In this document: positions 6,181 through 11,938 of the stretch, piece by piece | Layout: each line of letters opens with the position of its first letter | Position numbering within the stretch: position 1 is the stretch's first letter | DNA from: Chloroflexota bacterium | GTDB lineage: Bacteria > Chloroflexota > Dormibacteria > CF-121 | NCBI GenBank assembly: GCA_005882525.1 | Contig: VBGO01000022.1 | Coordinates: 1 to 11,938 of the forward strand | Length of the DNA stretch: 11,938 bases | Direction of reading: 5' to 3' | The notes under the pieces: generated by a model | Databases searched by the model: none | Seen by the model: the letters and a program-made list of their open reading frames with translations, nothing else | Told to the model about the DNA's origin: nothing | Program-made: the position numbers and the translations under genes

Positions 6181-7421
6181 ACGGCTCGCGCGTCGTCGTC
6201 ACCGGCACCGGCGCTATCACCTCCCTCGGCCAGACCACGCGGGAGACCTGGGAGGCGGTGAAGGCCGGTCGATCGGGTGTACGCCGGGTGCAGGCGTTCG
6301 ATCCATCGGGAATGCCGAGCCAGGTGGCCAGCGAGGTGGTGGATTTCAAGCCGGAAACTCGCCTCGACCGTAAGGAGGCGCGCCGGATGTCCCGCTTCGT
6401 TCAGTTCGCCATGGTCGCTACCCGCGAGGCGCTCGAGGGCTCGGGGCTGCAGATCACCGAGGCGAACCGAGACCAGGTCGGTGTCATCGTGGGGAGCGCG
6501 ATTGGTGGCCTGGAGCAGATCGAAGAGGCGCACACGATTCTCAAAGAGCGGGGACCATCGCGCATCAGTCCCTTCACCGTGCCGATGATGATTGCGGACA
6601 TGGGAGCGGGCATGATCTCGATCGCCCTCGGCGCCCGCGGACCGAACTACTGCACGGTTTCGGCGTGCAGTTCCGGTGCTCACGCGATTGGTGAGGCGTT
6701 CGAGACCATCAGGCGAGGCGACGCGACGGCCATGATCGCGGGCGGCAGTGAGGCCTGTGTCACGCCGCTGGCGCTGGCGGCGTTCTGCGCCTCACGTGCC
6801 GTCTCGACGCGGCAGGTTGAGCCCCAGCTGGCGAGCCGTCCATTCGACCTCGAGCGGGATGGCTTCGTTATGGGGGAGGGGGCCGGTATCCTGATCCTCG
6901 AGGCGCTCGAGACCGCCCTCAAGCGGGGGGCGCCGATCATCGCCGAGATCGTCGGCTACGGGGCGACCGCTGATGCCAGTCACATCACGGCGCCGGACCC
7001 GGTGGGGGCTGGCGCGGCCCAGGCGATGAAGCGCACCCTGGCCAAAGCGCGCGTCGCGCCCGCGGATGTGAGTTACATCAACGCCCACGGGACCGCAACC
7101 CAGCTGGGGGATGTCGCGGAAACCCTGGCGTTCAAAGACATCTTTGGTGAGGCCGCCTACCGGATCCCAATCAGCTCGACGAAATCGATGCTGGGACACT
7201 TGCTTGGCGCCGCCGGATCGGTCGAGGCAGTGATCTCGGTCAAGGCCGTCGAGGAAGGTGTGGCGCCGCCAACCATCAACCTGGAGCACCCCGACCCGCA
7301 GTGTGACCTCGACTACATCCCGGAGGGCGCCCGCGAGCTCGACATCAAGCTGGCGCTGTCCAATTCGTTCGGCTTCGGCGGCCACAACGCGTCCTTGCTG
7401 TTCAAGCAATTCCGAGGTTAG
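6174..7421 (+). CDS. fabF: Second 3-oxoacyl-ACP synthase II (FabF2)
   Basis: The product has 415 aa and is a full-length KAS II with all catalytic residues: C165 in VSACSSGAH, H305 in YINAHGTATQ, K337 in SSTKSMLGH and H342 in the same motif, plus SNSFGFGGHNAS near the C-terminus. It is therefore an active condensing enzyme in principle, not a chain-length-factor homologue. GTG 6174 is chosen because it gives MVNGSRVVVTGTGAITSLG, matching family N-termini. An ATG in the same frame at 5961 would add about 70 Arg-rich shadow residues. The GTG overlaps the stop of the FabH-like gene (TAA 6178-6180), suggesting coupled translation and equal amounts of both proteins. It is clearly a paralogue of fabF1 on the other strand but differs enough (e.g. 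GTATQLGD against GTGTPMND) to suggest an older duplication or separate specificity. Confidence 0.93.
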   Translation: MVNGSRVVVTGTGAITSLGQTTRETWEAVKAGRSGVRRVQAFDPSGMPSQVASEVVDFKPETRLDRKEARRMSRFVQFAMVATREALEGSGLQITEANRDQVGVIVGSAIGGLEQIEEAHTILKERGPSRISPFTVPMMIADMGAGMISIALGARGPNYCTVSACSSGAHAIGEAFETIRRGDATAMIAGGSEACVTPLALAAFCASRAVSTRQVEPQLASRPFDLERDGFVMGEGAGILILEALETALKRGAPIIAEIVGYGATADASHITAPDPVGAGAAQAMKRTLAKARVAPADVSYINAHGTATQLGDVAETLAFKDIFGEAAYRIPISSTKSMLGHLLGAAGSVEAVISVKAVEEGVAPPTINLEHPDPQCDLDYIPEGARELDIKLALSNSFGFGGHNASLLFKQFRG

Positions 7422-7429
7422 GGTAGGGA

Positions 7430-8383
7430 TTGATCTTCCTCAGCGATTTCATCGGCGCTGAGGTGGTCGACGTTCGGCAGCATCGCGTCGGACGAGTTCG
7501 GGACCTGGTCGTGGTGATGGCCGAGCCCTTTCCCCGGGTCACCGGCATCATCTTGAAAGGCAACCGCAAGGTGCGCTCGCTCGATTGGTCGGTGGTCCGC
7601 AGCTGGGACAACAAGGAGCTGAGCCTGAAAGTCGACGAGTCCAGTCTGCAGCCCCACGCCCGCACCGACTCGGAGCTTTGGCTCTCCCGCCAGATCCTCG
7701 ACAAGCAGATCGTCGACATGGACGGCCGCCGGGTGGTACGGGTGAATGACCTTCAGCTCTCGCAGGTCGATGGCACGATGCTCCTCGTCGGCGTCGATAT
7801 CGGTGCCCGCGGGCTGGCGCGCCGGGTTGGCCTGGAGGGCGTGGGCCGGCGGCTGGCTTCGCTGCTCGGCCGCGACTGGCCCCAGAAACTGATCTCCTGG
7901 GAGGCGGTCGACCCGGTGAAGAGCGACGTGAGCTCGGTCAAGCTGCGGATCGCCCACACCAAGCTCGCCAAGCTGCATCCAGCCGACATCGCCGACATCG
8001 TCAACGAGCTGAGTCCTGAGGACCGCAACGCGGTCTTCGCCGCCCTCGATGATGAGAAGGCGGCGGACACCCTGGAAGAGATCGACGAGCCGCAGATGCA
8101 AGCCTCTATCCTGGAGCGCCTCGATGTCGAGCGCGCCTCGGACATCCTCGAGGCGATGGCCCCTGACGAGGTCGCCGACCTGCTCGCGGACATGCCGCGC
8201 GAGCGGGCTCAACAGTGGCTGAAACGAAGAGCTGCTTGCCTACCGCGAGGACACGGCCGGTGGCCTGATGACGACGGAGTACGTCGCCGTGCTCCATACC
8301 CTGACCGCGGCCGAGGCGATCGACCGCCTGCGCGAGCTCGAGCCCGATGCGGAATCGGTGTACTACGTCTACGTCGTGGATGA
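7430..8383 (+). CDS. PRC-barrel / MgtE N-domain protein, N-terminal part of a frameshifted gene
   Basis: As read, 317 aa from TTG 7430, with AGGG 6 nt upstream, 8 nt after fabF2. Residues 1-75 and about 85-165 are two PRC-barrel-like repeats (LSDFIGAEVVDVRQHRVGRV and ILDKQIVDMDGRRVVRV). Residues about 180-265 are the MgtE N-terminal helical repeat domain, which shows KLHPADIADIVNELSPEDR, DDEKAADTLEEI, ERLDVERASDILEAM and DEVADLLADMPRERA. After K265 the frame runs into Arg/Pro-rich sequence that is not MgtE-like, while the expected ELLAYREDTAGGLM continues in another frame. The intact gene would be a soluble cytosolic module like the regulatory part of the MgtE magnesium channel but without its membrane domain. 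The break at 8222-8228 may be a real mutation or an assembly error. Confidence 0.75.
   Translation: MIFLSDFIGAEVVDVRQHRVGRVRDLVVVMAEPFPRVTGIILKGNRKVRSLDWSVVRSWDNKELSLKVDESSLQPHARTDSELWLSRQILDKQIVDMDGRRVVRVNDLQLSQVDGTMLLVGVDIGARGLARRVGLEGVGRRLASLLGRDWPQKLISWEAVDPVKSDVSSVKLRIAHTKLAKLHPADIADIVNELSPEDRNAVFAALDDEKAADTLEEIDEPQMQASILERLDVERASDILEAMAPDEVADLLADMPRERAQQWLKRRAACLPRGHGRWPDDDGVRRRAPYPDRGRGDRPPARARARCGIGVLRLRRG
8215..8235 (+). other. Frameshift junction within the MgtE-N/CBS gene
   Basis: The upstream frame reads ...QQWLK up to 8224. The downstream frame (open after a TGA at 8220-8222) resumes the family sequence with GAA GAG CTG CTT at 8226. One extra base, or a net loss of 3n+2 bases, separates the two. 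By eye the joined protein is also about ten residues short of typical MgtE between the RERA helix and the ELLxYxEDTAGG motif, so a deletion of roughly 29-32 bp fits better than a single inserted base. Confidence 0.65.
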
Positions 8384-8654
8384 GGAAGAGCACCTGCTCG
8401 GCGTCCTCTCCCTGCGCGACCTGATCGTCGCCAAGCCGGAAACGAAGATCCGCGACTTCATGATCAAGAATGTGATTTCGGTCAGGGTGGATGCCGGGCC
8501 ACGCGAGGTCGCCGAGATTACCTCGAAATACAATCTCCTGGCCGTCCCGGTCATCGACCAGCACAATCGGATCCAGGGCATCGTGACAGTGGATGACGTG
8601 ATGGAGCGGGTCATGCCGGCGCGGGCCGGCGGGCGCCGCCGCCGCATCTTCTAG
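8268..8654 (+). CDS. CBS-domain pair, C-terminal part of the frameshifted MgtE-like gene
   Basis: As read, 128 aa from ATG 8268, although the family sequence already begins at about 8226 (EELLAYREDTAGGLM) with no start codon, so this is the second half of the gene at 7430. It holds two CBS motifs: about residues 1-60 (YVAVLHTLTAAEAIDRL ... VVDEEEHLLGVLSLRDLI) and about residues 65-115 (VISVRVDAGPREVAEI ... PVIDQHNRIQGIVTVDDVMERVM). In MgtE this pair binds Mg2+ at its interface with the N domain and gates the pore. Here the protein ends with a basic tail (GRRRRIF) where MgtE would continue into its membrane domain. The Nramp-fold transporter starts 5 nt later, the likely partner. Confidence 0.8.
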   Translation: MTTEYVAVLHTLTAAEAIDRLRELEPDAESVYYVYVVDEEEHLLGVLSLRDLIVAKPETKIRDFMIKNVISVRVDAGPREVAEITSKYNLLAVPVIDQHNRIQGIVTVDDVMERVMPARAGGRRRRIF

Positions 8655-8659
8655 CCGTC

Positions 8660-9967
8660 TTGTCGCCGTCGAGGACGCTCGCCGGGCCGTTCCATCTCCT
8701 CCGTCGCCGGCGAGCCCGGCTGGTGTTGCTGTTCGCGGTGATCGGACCCGGGATTATCACCGGCAATGTCGACAATGATGCCACCGGGATCACCGGCTAT
8801 GCCCTGGCCGGCTCGCAATTCGGCTACGACCTGCTGTGGTTGCTGGTCGTGACGGCGATCTGTTTGGTCGCGATTCAATCCATGGTTGCCCGGATGGGCA
8901 CCGTCACCGGCAAGGGACTGTCGGACCTGATTCGCGAACGTTTCGGCGTGGCGCCAACGCTCTGGGTGATGATCTTCCTCTTCTTCGCCAATGCGGCGAC
9001 GACGGTCGCGGAGTTTGCCGGCATCGGTGGTGGAGCCCAGCTGTTGTTCGGCGACGCCGCCCGCTATGTGGCGATCCCGATCGCCGCCCTCCTGGTCTGG
9101 TTCGTGGTGCTGCGCGGCTCGTTTCGGGTGGTCGAGCGGGTGCTGCTGCTCCTCACGCTGGTCTATCTCGGCTATATCGTGTCCGCGATTCTTGCCCACC
9201 CGAAATGGGGCGAGGTGATCCATCACACGGTGGTGCCCACGTTTCAATTCACGCCGCCGTTCATCCTGATCTTCATCACCATCGTCGGCACCACGATCAC
9301 GCCCTGGATGGCGTTCTTCCAGCAGTCGAACGTCGCGGACAAAGGTCTGCACCCCGACGACCTCAAGTACGAGCGGATCGATACCGCGGCCGGCATCGTG
9401 ATGTTGAACGTGGTGGCGTTCTTCATCATCGTCGCCACGGGAGCGACCGTTTATGCGGCGCACATCCATGTCGACCCGTCCGACCCATCCGCCTTTGCGA
9501 AGATCGCCCTGGCCCTCAAACCGCTGGCCGGACAGTATGCCGAACAGCTATTTGCGATCGGCTTGTTGAACGCCTCGCTGATGGCGGCGTCGGTCTTGCC
9601 GCTCTCCACCACCTACGCCATTACCGAGGCCTTTGGGCTCGAGCGAGGGATCGATAAGTCGTTCCGCGAGGCTCCGGTCTTCCTGACGATTTACACCACG
9701 ATGATCGTCCTGGGAGCCGGCATCGCCATGTTCCCGAGGGCGCCGTTGGTGTTGATCACCAACCTCCCGAACATCATCAATGGCATGCTGCTGCCCCTCC
9801 TCTTGCCGCTGCTGATCGTGCTGGCCAACGACAAGCGGATCATGGGCCGCTATGCGAATTCGCCACTTTTCAACCTGTTCAGCGGGGCGGTGCTGCTGTT
9901 CCTCACGGTCGTCACGCTGGCCTTCGTCGCCTCGATTTTCTTTCCCGGGTTATTCAGGGGCCACTAG
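8660..9967 (+). CDS. Nramp-fold divalent metal transporter with non-canonical metal-site motifs
   Basis: The product has 435 aa with about eleven hydrophobic segments, typical for Nramp/MntH. Helix 1 carries GPGIITGNVDNDATGITGY (D38-N39-D40-A41) where classical Nramps have DPGN. Helix 6 carries GTTITPW (210-216) where they have the MPH motif with its metal-coordinating Met. The Asp is kept, but the Asn and Met ligands are changed. This places it in a divergent bacterial Nramp-like clade rather than the standard Mn2+/Fe2+ carriers. Loss of the Met suggests a harder ion such as Mg2+ or Mn2+. It is an inner-membrane protein. TTG 8660 is the only start that leaves a basic N-terminus before helix 1; GTG 8723 would begin at the edge of helix 1. 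It lies 5 nt after the CBS fragment and is likely cotranscribed with the MgtE-like sensor. Confidence 0.85.
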   Translation: MSPSRTLAGPFHLLRRRRARLVLLFAVIGPGIITGNVDNDATGITGYALAGSQFGYDLLWLLVVTAICLVAIQSMVARMGTVTGKGLSDLIRERFGVAPTLWVMIFLFFANAATTVAEFAGIGGGAQLLFGDAARYVAIPIAALLVWFVVLRGSFRVVERVLLLLTLVYLGYIVSAILAHPKWGEVIHHTVVPTFQFTPPFILIFITIVGTTITPWMAFFQQSNVADKGLHPDDLKYERIDTAAGIVMLNVVAFFIIVATGATVYAAHIHVDPSDPSAFAKIALALKPLAGQYAEQLFAIGLLNASLMAASVLPLSTTYAITEAFGLERGIDKSFREAPVFLTIYTTMIVLGAGIAMFPRAPLVLITNLPNIINGMLLPLLLPLLIVLANDKRIMGRYANSPLFNLFSGAVLLFLTVVTLAFVASIFFPGLFRGH

Positions 9968-10486
9968 CTGGCGGTTCGCCTCATCGCGGAAAGCGGACTC
10001 GGCTTCTGCGCCAAAGAGGACAAACCGGACCTGGCGGATGCTGCTCGGCTTCCGGCCGTGGGCGACCACCTCCTCGACCATGATCCGGGCGCACTCCTCC
10101 AGGGGAAAGCGCGCGATTCCCGTCCCCACCGCTGGGAAGGCGACCGAGCGCAGGTCCCGGTCGCTGGCGATCTCGAGGCTGCGGCGCGTCGAGCCGCGCA
10201 GGCTGTCGGCGCTGGTCCGCCCGCCCAGGTGCATGCTCGCCGCGTGGATGACGAAGCGTGCCGTCAAATTGCCGCCGCCGGTGATGGCGGCGTCGCCGAC
10301 GTCGATGGGGCCGATCGCCCGGCACTCGGCCTGGATCTGCGGCCCGCCGGCTCGCGCGATGGCGCCCGCCACGCCGCCGCCCAGTTCCAGGTCGTTGTTC
10401 GCGGCATTGACGATCGCGTCGACATCCTGCTGCGTCAGGTCGCCCTGCAGGATCTCGATCGTCAGGCCACCGGCCTGCCAGCTCAT
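9950..10486 (-). CDS. Macro-domain protein (probable ADP-ribose or O-acetyl-ADP-ribose hydrolase)
   Basis: The product has 178 aa and is a single macro domain. It has the GDLTQQDVDAIVNAANNDLELGGGVAGAI signature at residues 15-43, ITGGGNLTARFVIHAAS near 68-84, and the phosphate-binding loop FPAVGTGIARFP near 117-128. The NAANN-x4-GGGV arrangement is that of the class that binds ADP-ribose and often hydrolyses O-acetyl-ADP-ribose or ADP-ribosyl esters; it acts in the cytosol. ATG 10486 overlaps the kinase stop as ATGA, so it is preferred to ATG 10510, which would give a 32-bp overlap. Its last 18 bp overlap the 3' end of the convergent Nramp gene. The substrate is inferred from the family only. 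Confidence 0.88.
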   Translation of the reverse strand: MSWQAGGLTIEILQGDLTQQDVDAIVNAANNDLELGGGVAGAIARAGGPQIQAECRAIGPIDVGDAAITGGGNLTARFVIHAASMHLGGRTSADSLRGSTRRSLEIASDRDLRSVAFPAVGTGIARFPLEECARIMVEEVVAHGRKPSSIRQVRFVLFGAEAESAFRDEANRQLVAPE

Positions 10487-11415
10487 CCTATTGTCGTCGA
10501 GGGAAGCCACGCCATCGACTCCATCCGAGCCTCGACGTCATCACGGGTGATCGGTTGCAGCCCGCGCACACTGAAGTGCTGGATGGTAAAGGACGCCATC
10601 ACCATGGCGTACCCAAGGGCCAGACGCACAGAATCGTCGGTTTCCACTTGCTGCTCGGCGAGGCAGCCGAGGAACCCGGCGGCCACCGCGTCGCCGGCGC
10701 CGGTCGGGTCAATTGGCGGATCGACCGGCAACGCGGGAAGGTGAATGTCGTCGCCGTGACGGTAGAGCGTGGCGCCTTTCGGCCCTTCTTTGATGACGAG
10801 TCCGCGCAACGTAAAGCGATGGCGCAACTGCTCCGAGGCTTCCTCGATCGTTCCGACCTTCGCCAGCGCCATCGCCTCCGAGGCGTTGAGGAACAGATAG
10901 TCCAGCCGCCGAAGGACGGGTTCGAGCGCCTCCGGCTGCTCGCGAATGTAGAGCTTCATCGTGTCGCCGGCGACCAGCCACGGGTCATCGAGCTGCTCGA
11001 GCACCCGCATCTGATGACGCGGCTCCATGCTGCCGAGGAAGACGATCCGGGCCTTGCGCTGGTCGGCGGTGAGGACCGGCGTAAAGCCGCGGTACGCGCC
11101 CTGGTCGGAGCGTTCGTTGCGGGTGGTGCCGGTCTCGTAGTCGTGTTCGGCAAACCAGCGATAGGTGGGGAGCTCGGAGGTCACTGTGCTCCGCAGGTCG
11201 GCGCCGGTCCCCTTCATCGCGGTCTGAAACGTGGGCATGAAGTCGGGGCCGGCCGTCCCGACCACCGACACGGGAGCGAACAAGCGACCAGCCAGAGTGA
11301 AATAGGTAGCTGATCCACCAAGGCCGTCGGTATTGACACCCATCGGCGTGCGGACGTCATCGCGGGTGATGGTGCCGGCGACCAGCAACGGCCACGGCTG
11401 ATTGGGTGGGGTCAA
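10483..11415 (-). CDS. PfkB family carbohydrate (ribokinase-like) kinase
   Basis: The product has 310 aa, the normal length of PfkB kinases, which phosphorylate sugars or nucleosides with ATP. GLGGSATYFTLAGRL near 31-45 is the N-terminal Gly-Gly signature. LFLNASEAMAL near 174-184 and LVIKEGPKGATLY near 206-218 are typical core strands. PIDPTGAGDAVAAGFLG near 234-250 is the C-terminal signature with catalytic base D242. The segment AGDTMKLYI (149-157) marks a subgroup with no specific substrate assignment that I can give. TTG 11415 is the only usable start: an in-frame TAG lies five codons upstream. It lies 23 nt after the upstream 153-aa gene and overlaps the macro gene by 4 bp, so the three probably form one operon. 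Confidence 0.88.
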   Translation of the reverse strand: MTPPNQPWPLLVAGTITRDDVRTPMGVNTDGLGGSATYFTLAGRLFAPVSVVGTAGPDFMPTFQTAMKGTGADLRSTVTSELPTYRWFAEHDYETGTTRNERSDQGAYRGFTPVLTADQRKARIVFLGSMEPRHQMRVLEQLDDPWLVAGDTMKLYIREQPEALEPVLRRLDYLFLNASEAMALAKVGTIEEASEQLRHRFTLRGLVIKEGPKGATLYRHGDDIHLPALPVDPPIDPTGAGDAVAAGFLGCLAEQQVETDDSVRLALGYAMVMASFTIQHFSVRGLQPITRDDVEARMESMAWLPSTTIG

Positions 11416-11438
11416 GAAGCCCCAATTCTACGGAGGCG

Positions 11439-11900
11439 TCAAACAGCCAAGAGCTGCGGGTCGGGTCGTGCGAGCTCGCCTTCGACGGCGGCGACGAAGC
11501 GGCGCACCGCGGTCGGATCGGTGAGCAGCCAGGCTTCCTCGGGGTGGCTGGCATCGGGCCGGCAGATGACGGCCATGGCGGTGTCCTCGCCCATCACGGC
11601 GCTGAACCAGAGGTGCGCGAGCCAGCCGAAGCCAGGGTCACGCCGGTCGGCCTCCTGGGGGAGTGGGGTGGTCTCCGGGGTGGTGACGACCGCCCGCCGA
11701 GCGCTCCGCAGAAGCGTCACTTCCTGCTCCCAGTCCTGACGAACCGCGGCGGGATCCGGCCGGCCCAGGTAGATGGTGTATCGGCCTGGGCGCATCGTGG
11801 CCAGGCTCTCGACCACGCGGCGGAGCAGCGGCACGGTCGTCAGGTCGGCCACCAGGCGGCCGCCAGGGGTGCCTTGGAGTAGGGTCGCCATCTCGCCCAT
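11439..11900 (-). CDS. Uncharacterised 153-aa protein, first gene of the kinase/macro operon
   Basis: I do not recognise this family. The protein has 153 aa, is soluble by eye with no membrane segment, signal peptide or Cys-cluster, and appears mixed alpha/beta. Features are a PLLRRVVESLATMRPGRYTI segment near residues 24-43, a central Thr/Pro-rich stretch (TTPETTPLP), an aromatic GFGWLAHLWFSAVMG segment near 90-104, and a final helix (AVRRFVAAVEGELA). ATG 11900 is preferred to ATG 11891 because a promoter places the transcription start exactly on it. The coding look (G+C-rich third positions, normal composition) and the 23-nt gap to the kinase support a real gene. Its role cannot be inferred beyond co-expression with the kinase and macro protein. 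Confidence 0.7.
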   Translation of the reverse strand: MGEMATLLQGTPGGRLVADLTTVPLLRRVVESLATMRPGRYTIYLGRPDPAAVRQDWEQEVTLLRSARRAVVTTPETTPLPQEADRRDPGFGWLAHLWFSAVMGEDTAMAVICRPDASHPEEAWLLTDPTAVRRFVAAVEGELARPDPQLLAV

Positions 11901-11935
11901 GAGTGCAGGGTAGCAGGAACCGCCGGAAAAAGCAA
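11900..11935 (-). promoter_or_regulatory. Leaderless-type promoter for the 153-aa gene and kinase/macro operon
   Basis: On the minus strand a -35 TTGCTT (complement of 11930-11935) is followed after exactly 17 nt by -10 TACCCT (complement of 11907-11912), preceded by TGC as in an extended -10. Counting from the -10, +1 falls on 11900, the A of the ATG. There is no room for a ribosome-binding site, so the mRNA would be leaderless. Confidence 0.5.
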
Positions 11936-11938
11936 ACA

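Noticed and set aside
6792..7409. Minus-strand open frame of 205 codons opposite fabF2
   Set aside because: It is opposite conserved FabF coding sequence, with no start signal and no recognisable domain.
6174..7421. FabF2 as a chain-length factor (KSbeta)
   Set aside because: The active-site Cys and both His residues are intact, whereas chain-length factors lack the Cys.
8219..8230. Programmed +1 frameshift in the MgtE-like gene
   Set aside because: There is no recognised slippery motif or stimulatory structure, and the missing residues at the joint argue for a deletion or assembly error.
8651..9469. Minus-strand open frame of 272 codons opposite the Nramp-fold gene
   Set aside because: Its composition (Asp/His/Arg/Gln-rich, very hydrophilic) mirrors the hydrophobic codons of the transporter. 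It is a shadow.

Overview
The window is strongly G+C-rich, densely packed bacterial chromosome. The gene set is AI-2E-type permease, split TrkA-N proteins, DUF5679 zinc ribbon, acpP-fabD-fabF, an odd FabH, a soluble MgtE-like sensor next to an Nramp-fold transporter, macro domain and PfkB kinase. GTG/TTG starts are common, many genes overlap by a few bases, and two promoters look leaderless. This points to a Gram-positive-like or Terrabacteria lineage such as Chloroflexota or Dormibacterota; that placement is an inference from gene content only. I see no tRNA, rRNA, CRISPR, insertion sequence or phage gene.

Layout. (1) 1-2272, plus strand: the 3' part of an AI-2E family permease, a calcineurin-like phosphoesterase with no credible start codon of its own, and two consecutive TrkA-N nucleotide-binding proteins that lack TrkA-C domains. 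(2) 2273-5055, minus strand: a 48-aa zinc ribbon with its own promoter and terminator, then (in transcription order) acpP-fabD-fabF1, with fabD and fabF1 overlapping as ATGA. (3) 5056-5241: a 186-bp divergent control region with two palindromes. (4) 5242-9967, plus strand: a FabH-like protein whose Cys-His-Asn triad is gone, an intact second FabF overlapping it by 7 bp, a PRC/MgtE-N/CBS protein broken by a frameshift, and an Nramp-fold transporter with altered metal-site motifs. (5) 9950-11900, minus strand: an unrecognised 153-aa protein, a PfkB kinase and a macro-domain protein. A leaderless-type promoter lies at the window edge, and the macro gene overlaps the Nramp gene tail to tail.

How the genes work together. 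acpP, fabD and fabF1 supply carrier protein, malonyl transfer and chain elongation for fatty acid synthesis. The divergent FabH-like/FabF2 pair looks like a second, specialised condensing unit in which the FabH-fold partner cannot use normal KAS III chemistry. The MgtE-like cytosolic module next to the Nramp-fold carrier suggests a divalent-metal transporter whose sensor is a separate polypeptide. The two most interesting regions are the catalytically stripped FabH beside FabF2, and the split sensor plus non-canonical Nramp module.
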